Shown in pieces: positions 20,449 through 31,289 of a stretch of DNA of 64,000 nt (the stretch's first letter is position 1; each line of letters begins with the position of its first letter). The DNA is taken from positions 58,840,459 to 58,904,458 of the forward strand of contig OW388302.1 in NCBI GenBank assembly GCA_936450465.1, written 5' to 3'. The notes under the pieces are model-generated. The model did not search any database, was not told the DNA's origin, and was given only the letters and a program-made list of their open reading frames with translations. Source of the DNA: Gibbula magus (lineage: Eukaryota; Mollusca; Gastropoda; Trochida; Trochidae). A program made the translations under genes and the position numbers.

Positions 20449-21863
20449 CTAGGATTGACGCGTCAATACTTAGGTCTTCAAGACTTCTGCTTGACCTAGA
20501 ACTCTATGCTGAACTTAGAGTTATTAGTCTGTTTCTCCGCTTTAAAATGAGCTATCAAACATGTCTCTATCTTCAGTAGTTTTTTTACAAAAATTCTCCA
20601 AAGAAGGTACCCCTCTGAAAACGGAAAAATCACATATTAATGGACCCCTACATTACATTTCTCACGATTAAGACAAAATGGTTAATATTTCCATACTAAG
20701 GTGCAACATAGAAAATGTTGTGCTTTAATTTCCACTTAAGAAGATGTAATCATCAGTTAGATTGCATACATAATAAATGCGTTATGCTGTTCTGAATATT
20801 CAAGAAAATAGTCAAAAATGCTTAAATTTGGACCCCTAGACATCGCCTGCGATCTTTAAGGCTTAACTATCAACTTTTTGATGAAAGCGGTCAACATAAA
20901 AGTTGTTCTTCTTGAAATTGTGCATACGTAGGTGTATGTAAAACGTCAATAGCAGAAGAAGTAAAGCAGTTATGAACCTTTCAACTTTGTTGAAAATGAC
21001 GATTTTTTAGAAATGACAAACTTCTATGACTTGTCACAAGAAAACCAGGACAGATTTGAGCTTGAAAAATATTGTCCTTAATAAATGAAGTTTCTACATC
21101 ACCGTGATCTATTTAAAGTCTTCCTAGCTTCAGTGGTTCATTATCAATAATTCCCCAAAGGATGAACACCTCAAAAAGTCTCAAAATCAAAATATTTCAC
21201 TGTTTTGGGAATACGCTCAAATTATGCCCAAACTATTAACTTTTATATGATATTGATCTGTTATGGAATTGTTAAACCAGTTATTGGTAAGAGAGGGCAA
21301 TAAGTACATTTGATATAACTTCATCTGTTATAGAGTAATGTCCCTTTAAAGTCAAAGGCCGAAAATCCCCTTTTCAAAAAGTTCAATTTTCAAATTGCTG
21401 TGCCTCTGAAACTGTTTGAGATAGAACTGAGGTTGATAGATTCATATAAACAGCAGTCCTTAAGCTTCAGAATGAGCTACAATATGTGTCTGTATCTATT
21501 GCCGTTATTTAGAAGAAGATTTTTGAAGACGCGTACCCTCAAAACCGCGAAAGTTCACCAAATTTTCAGTTTTTTCGAAATAGCAAAAAATCTATTATTA
21601 CGGCCGAAATCTGTACTAGTCCTAGTGGATGGGGAATGTTGTTGCCCACATTTTGGTGAAAGTTTTATGAAAATATCTTGGTAAGTTTTCGAGCTATGAA
21701 GGTTTGAAGTTTCAACTTCAAGGGGAGATAACTCACGACAGAAGTCGAAAATCGAAAATCGGGCTTCGAGGTGCACAACTTCAGGTCACAGGCTATCATC
21801 TCTGAAAATTTCGTGAAATTCGCTCCAGCCGTTAAGTCTGGGAGCGATCCACAAAAAGGTACA

Positions 21864-21895
<32 letters not shown>

Positions 21896-21946
21896 GGAAA
21901 ACTCGGATAAAAACAATAGGTCTTCACGACATACGTCTTGAAGACC
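20449..21946 (+). mobile_element. E2 element, complete with paired ends
   Basis: The 5' end is CTAGG followed by the perfect palindrome ATTGACGCGTCAAT, then AGGTCTTCAAGAC. The 3' end is (AAT)n, then AGGTCTTCACGAC...GTCTTGAAGACCT, which is the inverse of the 5' motif. The length is about 1.5 kb and it is non-coding. It carries body segments shared with E3 and E1, for example GAAGACGCGTACCCTCAAAA at 20087 and 21528. The architecture suggests a non-autonomous rolling-circle element. Confidence 0.6.
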
Positions 21947-21952
21947 TAATAA

Positions 21953-22712
21953 CTAGGACTGCCAGGGCAGTACTGACGGTCTTCAGACTGCTGCATTGTA
22001 GCCAGAGCAATCTTTCCTTCTTGTCCACGAGATCAGAGCTTTCCACTAGCTCCTGACAAGGTGCATGTCGCCAAAAGCAGACCAGGCTGTAGAACGATGG
22101 AAATGTTGAATTATAAATTTTTTACCCCTGCTACGAATATTATAAGCTTTCTTTATTTGCAGGCAAGGTTAGTGTGCATCTTTTAAAACAAGTTGCAAGT
22201 CTCTAAGTGGATATTTAGAAAAGATACAATGAAAATAGTGAAAAGATGCAAGGTTCCCGCAACCTCTTGCTAAGGAGCATGCCGCGAAAATCAGACCTTC
22301 GAAGGGAAACAAAGGAAATGCATTATAATATAGAAACCACGTGACCTACGATTTCGTCTTGATTTACTTTTTTTGTCACAAGGACATTAGCTATCGTTTA
22401 AACTAAGTTGCAAGCCCCTAGTTCTATTTTGAAAATTTTGCCCATGTTAAAAATTAAAATTTCGAAAAATGACAATTTTTCAACATTTCTACAGACGATA
22501 AATGACTATACGCAAGAAATTTGATTATTAATTTTAGTTCATGACATATGTGTCCTTCTTCCCTGAAAAACTGATAAAGTTCGCTCTGTAAATATTCGAA
22601 TTATCTGCCCTTGAAGTTTGCGATTTTTCATATTTTCTCATTTTTAGACAAATTTGAATGGGCACTGTGACAAAAGTATTAACATTTCACATGTGCTAGA
22701 CACTATCGTTTT
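21953..22712 (+). mobile_element. E1 unit 1, left part (split by the Helitron)
   Basis: It starts CTAGGACTGCCAGGGCAGT, with a hairpin, followed by GGTCTTCAGACTGCTGC. It breaks off at 22712 after CACTATCG and a T run. The missing part continues at 31290 beyond the Helitron, starting AGTACAATGC. Confidence 0.9.
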
Positions 22713-22714
22713 TT

Positions 22715-22737
22715 GGGTCGGGCGCTTAGCCCGACCC
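22715..22737 (+). other. Helitron 5' terminal hairpin
   Basis: A 9-bp perfect stem with a 5-nt loop at the extreme left end. Part of it (GGTCGGGC) is the inverse of GCCCGACC near the right end. Confidence 0.85.
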
Positions 22738-22906
22738 AAGTATAAGGATAACGCGCTTAGATTCACCATGGAGGCGACGGAAAGTGCCGAATATAGTGCC
22801 GGAATAAAGCGAAGCAACGACCCAAGTATAAGGATAACGCGCTTAGATTCACCATGGAGGCGACGGAAAGTGCCGAATATAGTGCCGGAATAAAGCGAAG
22901 CAACGA
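22732..22906 (+). repeat. 86-bp subterminal tandem duplication
   Basis: Two near-identical copies, 22732-22817 and 22818-22903. Both contain AAGGATAACGCGCTTAGATT. A looser repeat of CACTGCCTGGAGCT and TTTTGGTATCTC follows at 22905-23090. Subterminal minisatellites are common in Helitrons. Confidence 0.92.
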
Positions 22907-23515
22907 TAACTGTGCGGAGAACTTATAGGCATCGCTATAAACTATTTTGGTATCTCAAGGCGAGAGCTGGCACTGCCTGGAGCTAGCGGAATAGTGTGGA
23001 GCAATGATAAGTGTGTGAGGAGCTTGTAGGCACCGCTGTACACGGTTTTGGTATCTCTAGCCGAGTTGGCTCTGCCTGGAGCTTGCATGCACTGACTACG
23101 TGACAGGAATCATGTTAACAATATCGGGTTACCGATTCCCACGATGAGGGGATGCATTACCGTAGTACATGTTATATGAGTCTCTAATTTTCATAACACA
23201 AACCAATTAAAAGGGACTATTAAAGTTGAAGAGAATATACGGTAAAAAATTGGCGCGTTTTTGGCAGAGATACACAGGCTAGCGTGTCTAGGAAGACACC
23301 ACTTGGACTGGCACTCCATTGCGTTCACACAACATTTTTGAAACGAAGAGAAAAGAGAGAAGAAAAACTGTAAGTATTGTTATTTTATCAAATTTATTTA
23401 GATATATGATTACTATAATAGGTACCGGTAATTGATATAAGGCAATCATACTTATTGATCAGTACTGTTGACTATTTTTACTCAAAACTAGGAGATTTAC
23501 AGACAGTTTTACAGA
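22907..23515 (+). other. Helitron 5' non-coding region
   Basis: About 610 bases between the subterminal repeats and the Rep/helicase ATG. It presumably holds the promoter, but no clear TATA box was identified. Confidence 0.5.
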
Positions 23516-26500
23516 ATGCCAGGAACAATTGGCAATATTCACCAGGGTTGTCCATACTTCAGGTATGCAGGTATTCAGTGCACCGCGGTTGCATTTGTTG
23601 CATTATTTCTTAGCTGTGTTAAAAGACCTGAACTATGGAATTCTCATACAATAGATCATGTTGTCGTTAGTGGAAACACTCTCTTTGAAAATACTATACA
23701 ACCATTAGGCATTGTACAGCCATTACTCCACGAGGAGTTGCCAAGCGAATACAACGGTTTTACATCATTAATTCTAGGGGAATATTTCGGAGTTGTTGGG
23801 CAATCTGGCAACACAGAGTCTCAGACATTGGCAGTAACAGCGGCATTTGATCATGCTCTTCACGAGTCAGGTTTATTACTTACTACTTTTGGAGATACAA
23901 CTGTAGCCGTTATTGTGAATGAAAACGGGATATATGTTTTCGATTCACATAGCCGAAACGTAAATGGTTACTTTGCGGAGATGGGTTCAGCAGTTTTGTT
24001 GCATTTCAACACAATGAACAGTTTTCTACATTACATTATGTCCGCCTACGCAACACAGACTTTTCATATATCATCCTTTCAGTTCACTTCACATGGAACT
24101 ACATATGTTGCAAGTGATTTAGTACAAAGTCATGATGATATTAGAATGAATGTTCAGAATTTCACTTCACATGGAACTACATATGTTGCAAGTGATTTAG
24201 TACAAAGTCATGATGATATTAGAATGAATGTTCAGAACGATTGGGACAATCAGGAGCAACATGATAATTTGAGCATACAAAAAGGAAATGAGACCTGGCA
24301 TACTCATTTAATTACTAACAATAGCAATAGCAATAACATGGATATTACTTCGTCAGCACTAATTTCCGAAAGCTTTCAGATACTTGAAAGAGACAGTTAT
24401 GATTTGTATGACGAGTCCTATAGCTCATTAATTAGGAAAGAATCAAATGCATCCATGAATATTAAAAGGGCAATGCCACATAATCATACATATTTAGCTC
24501 CAAGCTCCAAGAAAAAGAAAAAAAATACATATAAAGTAGATACTATTACATCGAGTATTTCAGAGATATGTGGCCATATTTCCAGTAGTCAAGATGATGA
24601 TTTGAAACGTTATAACAATACATCTGATAACAGTTTTGTCTCTGCAGCTGATATGGACGATTTTGACATTGCTGCATTTGAGACCATTAGTAATTCTTCT
24701 GGGCAGAATGATATCAATGTTGACAGTGTGTCCTCATACTCACTGAATAATAACTCACCAGACAGTACTATCAAAGCATATGAAACCGCCATAAGAAAGA
24801 GACCATCCTTTCATTGTTTCTGTTGTCATAAATTTCTATTTGAGGGTCAGATTAATCACTTACACACAGTAAATGATTGTACTTCTAAACTTAATTTGAA
24901 CCGTGGTAATGAATTATGTTGGTTTTGCCATAACAGATTAAAAAAGAACAACATACCTTCAATTGCAATTTATAACAAAATTTGTCCTGGGAAAATCCCA
25001 GATTGTTTAAAAGGATTGTCTCTTATAGAGAAGCGGTTAATAAGTCAAGTTCAGGTATTTATGACAATTTTGATTTTGCCTGGGGGTCAATATGCTCAGA
25101 AAGGATTTGCGATAGATTTTCCATCTGATGTTTTATCAACTTTGAGAACGTTACCTGATCTATCAAATAATGCAAATTTAATTATTGTTAGAGGTAATGA
25201 AGATCGTGATGGATACAAATCAGGTCAAGGTAGTATACACAGAATAGTTAGACTGAAAAGAGTACATCAAGCTTTGAGATGGCTCCAAGAAAATAATTAC
25301 CAATACTCCATAATATCTGTAGATCAGTTTGTAGACAACAGCTCAACTGGAAATGAAGAAGTGAATAATGAAATCATTAGTGAAATTGAAAATGTTGGAG
25401 TGACAGAAGCAAACCATAGTATACCAGATGTTGATTTGGAATCCGTACTTAAAGGTGTTAAGCTGCCTAGACATAAAGAAAAGCCATGCTCTGTTTATGA
25501 CATTGCAGGAGGTGAAGAAATGGCATTTCCATATTTGTTTCCATTTGGTAAGAATGGCTTCAAGCAAGATAGGGAAGTACGTATTACACCAGCACAGTAT
25601 TTTCGTCAAAGATTGATGCATGTAGATGGACGTTTTCGTAAAGATATTTCATATTTAATACATGCTGTAAATCAGTATGAACGCATGCAGTTGTTTAACT
25701 TAATCAATATTCACATGCGTATAAGAAAACCTAAATCGAGTTCAAATTCTGTTGAAAGGAATTTGACAGCAGGTGATATAGAAAATTTAAAAAGTAACCC
25801 TGACATAATGGACAGTTCATACATGTTTATGAGAAATATTCGAGGCACTGCAGCATACTGGAAAAACACGCTGTTAGATCTTTTGGCAATGTTGAAATCT
25901 TTAGGTCCTCCAACACTATTTATGACATTATCAGCAAATGATATGAACTGGCCAGAGTTAATAATGACTCTGAAGAACTGCAGCTTTACTGAAGCGACCA
26001 AATGTCCATCAGCACGTAATTTGGTAAAGAATGATCCATTGTTAACTGCAATACATTTTCAGAGGAGATTTGAAGCTCTTATGCAATATGTTTTAAATTC
26101 TAAACAGCATCCGCTTGGAAAAATTTCTGACTTTTTTTATCGGGTTGAATTTCAAAATAGAGGAAGTCCACATTTGCATTTATTTTTCTGGATAGAAGGA
26201 GTTCCCAGTTTAAAGCATGTTAATTCATCTAATGAGATTATTACTTATATAGATTCTGTTATTTCTACAACAAGGCCTCAATTTCAAGTGGACCCCACTT
26301 TGCATTCCCTTGTATGTAAATTGCAAACCCATTCCCACACAGCAAATTATTGTATGAAACATAGACGAAATTGTAGGTTTGGTTTTCCTTTTACGCCTTG
26401 CAGCAAGACTCATTTTTTAACAAATGTTAATATATCCTCTTCACGTATCCGTGGTAGATTTTATGAAACATTCAGGCGGGAAGGTGATGAATATGTTAAT

Positions 26501-28924
26501 GCATATAATCCAATTGTTTTAAGACATTGGCGGGCAAATATGGATATACAGTTTGTCGGTAATGCAGAATCAGCTGCATATTATATTTGTGCCTATCTTT
26601 GTAAATCTGAACCTGAAAATTTGAGAATAGCATTGCTAGACATTCTAAAAGAAATAAAAACTACCTTCCCATCTCCAAGTTGTAAACAAAAGTTAGCGAA
26701 AATTGGTTTTACTGTACTGAAAACTCGTCAGATGAGCGCTCAAGAAGCTGCATACAGGCTTAGCAACTTAAAACTCAGTCAGCGGTCACGTACTGTAATA
26801 TCCCTAAATACCAAGCCTGCAAACAAAAGGTATGGTATTCTTAAAACAAAAGGAGAACGTGAGCTTCTGGATGCTAATAGCACAGATATATTTGAAAGCA
26901 ATATCATTGATTATTATTGGTGCAGGCCCAATCACTTAGAAAACATGTGCTTGTATGAATTTGCTCAGTGGTATACGAAATGCCCAGAAAGTAACTGCAA
27001 GTCCAGACATGCACAAGAGAGAATTCATTTAATAAATAAACATACAGGTATATGCATGCGGAAAAAGGTAAAATTTTCAGTTATCAGATCGCCTAGACTT
27101 ACTTCAAATACTCCGGAATATTTTTACAGTATGCTAATGCTTTTCCTGCCTCACAGGCATGAATGTGAGCTTCTGAGGCGATGCAATGGATCTATGTTTA
27201 CTTGTCCAAAAGAAGCCTTTGCTGTTAAAAATGTTCAGATCTGCAGCCAAAACATAGAATCACAAAGCATTATTGATGAATTAGAAACAGCTGTTAGAAT
27301 TCTCCAGTGCAGCAGAAAGGAACTTGCCGCATCATTGCTACCATCAACAAGTGAATATGAGTATATGTTTCATTCAGATTCACCACAATTTGCAAATATC
27401 AGCTATACTTTGCCAGAGAGTATGCTTCAACAAATGAATCGCAGTAACCAGGAAAGTGCTAACCTTGCAACTGACGAGCAGTATTTGCATCAACTTCAAG
27501 TTCCATGTACAAACACTACTCCATTGATAGAAAGATTGCAATCTTTGACAAATGATCAACGAAAAGTAATGGACACTATAATGCAGTATTTTGAGATATC
27601 AGATCGACATGAACCATTAAGAATATTTATAACTGGAGGTGCTGGTGTTGGTAAAAGTTACCTCATTCGTTTATTGGTAGAGTGGTTGCGTCTGTCTACT
27701 GCGGTCATTGCGAGTTCTGATCCGGTTGTAATTACTGCACCCACTGGGACCGCCGCTCATAAAATAGGTGGTAGAACACTTCACAATGCATTATGTTTGC
27801 CAGTTCAGCATGGTAGACAGCCCGAAATAAATAACATGTCACCACGCTCTTTGAAACTGTTACGCATACTTTTCAAGGGTGTTCATACACTTATAATTGA
27901 TGAGATATCAATGGTCAGTTCGAAAACACTTAGCTACATCCACTGTCGTTTATGTACAATTCTAGATAATGATATGCCGTTTGGAGGACTTAATATTGTT
28001 GCTTTTGGTGACTTCTTCCAGTTACGCCCAGTGTGTGGAAAATACGCTTTTGAGAACACAGAATTATGGCAATTATTTACACCTTATTTCCTAAATGAAA
28101 ATGTCAGACAAATTCATGATAGACCTTATTCACAGCTGCTTAACAGAGCACGGGTTGGGTTACTGAACAAAGATGATTTTGAGGTTTTAAGAAGCCGGAT
28201 AGTAGAAGTTTTGCCAGTGCCACCAACAACTATTTTACATATATTTCCTACATTGAAACAAGTGACAGCCCATAATGCTAAAATGCAAGCTCTGTTACAA
28301 ACCAATATATATACTGTTTATGCATCTCATTATTTTTCAACATCGGATACCCATAGTAATGAACATGTCGATGAAAGTTACATTCCTCAAGATGACAGAA
28401 AAGCCGGTGGCTTACTAAAAACATTGTCATTTTCAGAAGGTACGCGTGTCATGCTTTTGCGCAACTTACATACTGCGCAAGGGTTAGTAAATGGAGCCAT
28501 GGGGGAAATTCACTCAATTGACGTAAATCCTGAAACAAATGAACCTTGGGTCATATATATCAAATTTGATGACACAGGTGTAGGAGCACTACTACGAAGA
28601 CCTGATAGAGATGATTCAATACCCATAGAATTAACCACACAAGAATTTCATAACAAAGGTCGATTTATTATAAGAGAACAATTCCCTCTCATGCCTGCTT
28701 GGGCTTGCACTATCCACAAAGTACAAGGTGCAACTTTGGAAAAGTGTGTCCTGTCAATTGGCAATCATATTTTTGAAAAAGGAATGGCTTATGTAGCATT
28801 AAGTCGAGTACAATCATTAGAAGGATTATTTATCACACATCTCAATGTTGATAAAATTCAGCCACAAGAGAAGCCTATATTTGAATATGTAAGATTGAAA
28901 AAACGTACAAGAAACGCGCACTGA
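23516..28924 (+). CDS. Helitron Rep/helicase with N-terminal cysteine protease domain
   Basis: The 1802-aa single-exon protein should nick, copy and unwind the element during rolling-circle transposition. Residues 1-170 resemble a papain-fold deubiquitinase of the herpesvirus-tegument type (peptidase C76-like): Q10, C22 in GIQCTA, and D143/H145 in FDSHS. A Cys/His zinc region lies at about 433-480. The Rep domain has the two-His motif HLH at 886-888 and paired tyrosines Y1023 and Y1027 with K1030 (YICAYLCK). The PIF1-type helicase has Walker A GGAGVGKS at 1374-1381, Walker B DE at 1462-1463, KVQGAT near 1738 and ALSR near 1763. There are no stops or frameshifts. The ATG choice is supported by the protease domain starting at once. 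A 26-aa tandem duplication follows the protease. Confidence 0.95.
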   Translation: MPGTIGNIHQGCPYFRYAGIQCTAVAFVALFLSCVKRPELWNSHTIDHVVVSGNTLFENTIQPLGIVQPLLHEELPSEYNGFTSLILGEYFGVVGQSGNTESQTLAVTAAFDHALHESGLLLTTFGDTTVAVIVNENGIYVFDSHSRNVNGYFAEMGSAVLLHFNTMNSFLHYIMSAYATQTFHISSFQFTSHGTTYVASDLVQSHDDIRMNVQNFTSHGTTYVASDLVQSHDDIRMNVQNDWDNQEQHDNLSIQKGNETWHTHLITNNSNSNNMDITSSALISESFQILERDSYDLYDESYSSLIRKESNASMNIKRAMPHNHTYLAPSSKKKKKNTYKVDTITSSISEICGHISSSQDDDLKRYNNTSDNSFVSAADMDDFDIAAFETISNSSGQNDINVDSVSSYSLNNNSPDSTIKAYETAIRKRPSFHCFCCHKFLFEGQINHLHTVNDCTSKLNLNRGNELCWFCHNRLKKNNIPSIAIYNKICPGKIPDCLKGLSLIEKRLISQVQVFMTILILPGGQYAQKGFAIDFPSDVLSTLRTLPDLSNNANLIIVRGNEDRDGYKSGQGSIHRIVRLKRVHQALRWLQENNYQYSIISVDQFVDNSSTGNEEVNNEIISEIENVGVTEANHSIPDVDLESVLKGVKLPRHKEKPCSVYDIAGGEEMAFPYLFPFGKNGFKQDREVRITPAQYFRQRLMHVDGRFRKDISYLIHAVNQYERMQLFNLINIHMRIRKPKSSSNSVERNLTAGDIENLKSNPDIMDSSYMFMRNIRGTAAYWKNTLLDLLAMLKSLGPPTLFMTLSANDMNWPELIMTLKNCSFTEATKCPSARNLVKNDPLLTAIHFQRRFEALMQYVLNSKQHPLGKISDFFYRVEFQNRGSPHLHLFFWIEGVPSLKHVNSSNEIITYIDSVISTTRPQFQVDPTLHSLVCKLQTHSHTANYCMKHRRNCRFGFPFTPCSKTHFLTNVNISSSRIRGRFYETFRREGDEYVNAYNPIVLRHWRANMDIQFVGNAESAAYYICAYLCKSEPENLRIALLDILKEIKTTFPSPSCKQKLAKIGFTVLKTRQMSAQEAAYRLSNLKLSQRSRTVISLNTKPANKRYGILKTKGERELLDANSTDIFESNIIDYYWCRPNHLENMCLYEFAQWYTKCPESNCKSRHAQERIHLINKHTGICMRKKVKFSVIRSPRLTSNTPEYFYSMLMLFLPHRHECELLRRCNGSMFTCPKEAFAVKNVQICSQNIESQSIIDELETAVRILQCSRKELAASLLPSTSEYEYMFHSDSPQFANISYTLPESMLQQMNRSNQESANLATDEQYLHQLQVPCTNTTPLIERLQSLTNDQRKVMDTIMQYFEISDRHEPLRIFITGGAGVGKSYLIRLLVEWLRLSTAVIASSDPVVITAPTGTAAHKIGGRTLHNALCLPVQHGRQPEINNMSPRSLKLLRILFKGVHTLIIDEISMVSSKTLSYIHCRLCTILDNDMPFGGLNIVAFGDFFQLRPVCGKYAFENTELWQLFTPYFLNENVRQIHDRPYSQLLNRARVGLLNKDDFEVLRSRIVEVLPVPPTTILHIFPTLKQVTAHNAKMQALLQTNIYTVYASHYFSTSDTHSNEHVDESYIPQDDRKAGGLLKTLSFSEGTRVMLLRNLHTAQGLVNGAMGEIHSIDVNPETNEPWVIYIKFDDTGVGALLRRPDRDDSIPIELTTQEFHNKGRFIIREQFPLMPAWACTIHKVQGATLEKCVLSIGNHIFEKGMAYVALSRVQSLEGLFITHLNVDKIQPQEKPIFEYVRLKKRTRNAH
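24083..24238 (+). repeat. 78-bp in-frame tandem duplication in the Rep gene
   Basis: Copies 24083-24160 and 24161-24238 are essentially identical and add 26 residues (FTSHGTTYVASD...MNVQN) just after the protease domain. The length keeps the frame. Identity suggests a very recent event or an assembly artefact. Confidence 0.95.
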
Positions 28925-29268
28925 ATATCAGTAATACTATACAGACATTTCTATTGTCATGCACACAGATATGCCAACAGTTACACTAAAGAACAATGTA
29001 ATCCTGTATTGCCACTGCTTCGGCAGCAGCATTCCTATTATGAATATATCAGCGTTACATGAACATTATTTTTTATGCGTATTCTTTGCTATTTATAGTG
29101 CTGTTTCTACTCAATTTGCAGCTTATTTCCAAACGGAATGATGCGCATTAAAGCTTTTATATAACAATGTATATCTCTACTGCTTTGTGCTATTGTACAA
29201 TATTACTGCAAAAAGTTCAGCTGCCTTTATATTATGCTCATCCCCGATTGCTTCTTCATGCGTTTTAG

Positions 29269-30782
29269 ATGCTGTCAATTAAAGAGGCTCTCAAAGTTCC
29301 AATCGACACAAACATTGATGTTCGAGTCATGGCTATCAGAAAGCTACCAAGCTACAACAATTCTAGATACCAGCTGAAAATGCTCGTTGCTGACGAGTCA
29401 GGGTCCACTACACTGACATCCTACAATGCCAAGATTGCTGGGAAACTTCTTGGAAGCACGGGCCTAACTCTCTGCAATGCCATAAATAAGGGAACTGGAT
29501 TTGTTGCTACCTCAAAGACGCTGGTAGGGATAACCAACGCCTTCACCATCCCCGACGAGATAATGTCAACACTTGAAGGAGAGACCATTTCCCTCACTAC
29601 GGCCGTTACCTCGCCAAGTGGCAAGCTCTGCTGTGTGAGAGGCAAGGTTGCTGAAGTGAGTATAACTCAACAAATGACTTCATACATCATTTGATTCATA
29701 CAAATGACTTACTAAAAAAAAGTAATTGTGTATACTTTTTCCTTGCATATAAATATTTCTTTTGTTTTGAATGAATTTGGTACATTGTTCACCATCTTAT
29801 ATTTTCATATCATTTTGTATGAAAAAACTTAATTGCTACCATCTTTTGTAGATCATCACCCCGCCGCACAAGAAGATGTGCCATGGCATCACCCGCGATT
29901 TTGCGGAGGTGATACTTCAAGACACTACCGGGACAGCAACCGTCGCAATGTGGGGTGAGTGCGCCGCCAACCTGAAACCTGCACAACTATTGCAGTTATC
30001 GAACGTCAGAGTGAAATTATTCAACGAGGAGAAAAAGCTGTCGACAACTCCCGGGTCAATGAAAGAGGTAATAAATTATTGAATTCTTCACTTTCGATTT
30101 TACTCAAGGCAACTCATCTCCACATTAGCTATTTTTGAGCTTGTCATGTGTATGTTTTCATTAATATAATGTTTGAATCAATTATTTAATCAATCAAATA
30201 AATCAAACTTTGGATAATGTAATCAATACATTAAATAAACTTAGATGAATTGCAATATATTAGTTCAGCAAATACAGTCATTCACGTTGCCATGTTTATT
30301 CACTTTTTCATGTTTCTTGCAGCATAATAATTCCCTTATATTATTTGCAGGAAATCCAAGATGCCATCCTATCGGCCATCCCGACGGCAGATAATGATGG
30401 CATTGCTGTCTCTCGGCCGGATGATGGAAGAATAGTTTCCATTATGGATGTAGACATTTTCTATACGTGTCCACAATGTAAGGACTATAAACTGCAGAGC
30501 CAGGACAATGTGGACACGGATAGGATAGAAATGTATTGTAAGAACCACTTAGGGTATGTCCCCACTCCAAACGGGACATATGCCATAGAAGTGGCCCTCC
30601 TCTTTGATGTAAGGGGAAAGACGTCGGTCTTCAAAGCGTCACTGGACATCATTGAACAATTGCTTGAACAAACTCTTGAACACCAGTTAGACCAGGCCGT
30701 AGTAGCGGAAGAACTTCTACCGCTTGTAGACAAAGTCATTAAATTCTCATCCTTCAGGGGAAAGATAGTAAAAGTTCTGTAA
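29269..30782 (+). CDS. Helitron-encoded RPA-like single-strand DNA-binding protein, three exons
   Basis: Exon 1 is 29269-29655, exon 2 29852-30067 and exon 3 30351-30782. The introns start GTGAGT and GTAATA and end TTTTGTAG and TTTGCAG, all in phase 0, giving about 344 aa. The first part looks like an OB fold (MLVADESGSTTLTSY, as in RPA1 DNA-binding domains). Exon 2 continues with ILQDTTGTATVAMWG, again OB-like. Exon 3 has YTCPQCKDYKL and MYCKNH, a zinc-ribbon-like region as in the RPA1 C-terminal domain. Its role would be to protect displaced single strands. A possible poly(A) signal AATAAA is at 30851. It lies 345 bp after the Rep gene on the same strand, inside the same element. Confidence 0.85.
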
Positions 30783-30859
30783 ATCTGTGAAAGAAAAAAG
30801 AACTGTCAATGCTTCACAATGTGACCCTGACCGAACAATGTATATAATGTAATAAATAT

Positions 30860-31250
30860 ATTTCTGTAAACCATTACCATTCTGTTTTGAGTGCATGAAG
30901 AATCAGAGCGCACAAAGGATAGCAGCACCTTTATGGTGGAATACTTTTAGAGAATCAACATAATCCACTTATCGGATACACCGCTCAAAATTAAGTTCCC
31001 ACCGATATAATTCCTGTAGACTTGCAAAACATACAGTTCTCTTAATATTCAAGGAAAATATAATGTTAATTATTCCAGCTGAAATAATTTACATCTGTAC
31101 ATCGATATTTAACAATCACTATCTGGCTGTAAGTCAATGGGAATTAGGTCAGTGGGCATTTGGTTTTGGCCGCCGTATGCACATTACATATCATAATTAC
31201 ATTGCTTAATGTTCATAACACACTACAGCATTTAGTATTTTAACCAGCTA
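30860..31250 (+). other. Helitron 3' non-coding region
   Basis: Non-coding sequence between the RPA-like gene and the terminal hairpin. No further gene was seen. Confidence 0.5.
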
Positions 31251-31289
31251 TAGCCCGACCATTGGCCACTTTTTAAATTGGCCAACTTG
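31251..31289 (+). other. Helitron 3' terminus: offset inverted repeat plus hairpin
   Basis: AGCCCGACCA is followed by the 7-bp stem TTGGCCA/TGGCCAA and CTTG. A short hairpin just before the 3' end is the classic Helitron termination signal. The canonical ending is CTRR, so CTTG is slightly off. Confidence 0.8.

Larger units (their letters stand above)
22713..31289 (+). mobile_element. Apparently complete autonomous Helitron (about 8.58 kb)
   Basis: The element interrupts one E1 unit. Uninterrupted units such as 41331-41360 show the empty site CGTTTTT/AGTACAATGC. The left end carries a perfect hairpin GGGTCGGGC-GCTTA-GCCCGACCC (22715-22737). The right end has AGCCCGACCA, an offset inverse of the left end, then the hairpin TTGGCCA...TGGCCAA (31262-31285) and CTTG. 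No target duplication beyond the T run is visible. Inside are a Rep/helicase gene and an RPA-like gene, both intact. Ends are uncertain by 1-2 bases because of the T run. Confidence 0.9.

Noticed and set aside
21400..21916. Frames of 73-94 codons on both strands
   Set aside because: They lie in the non-coding E2 body and include translated (AAT)n.
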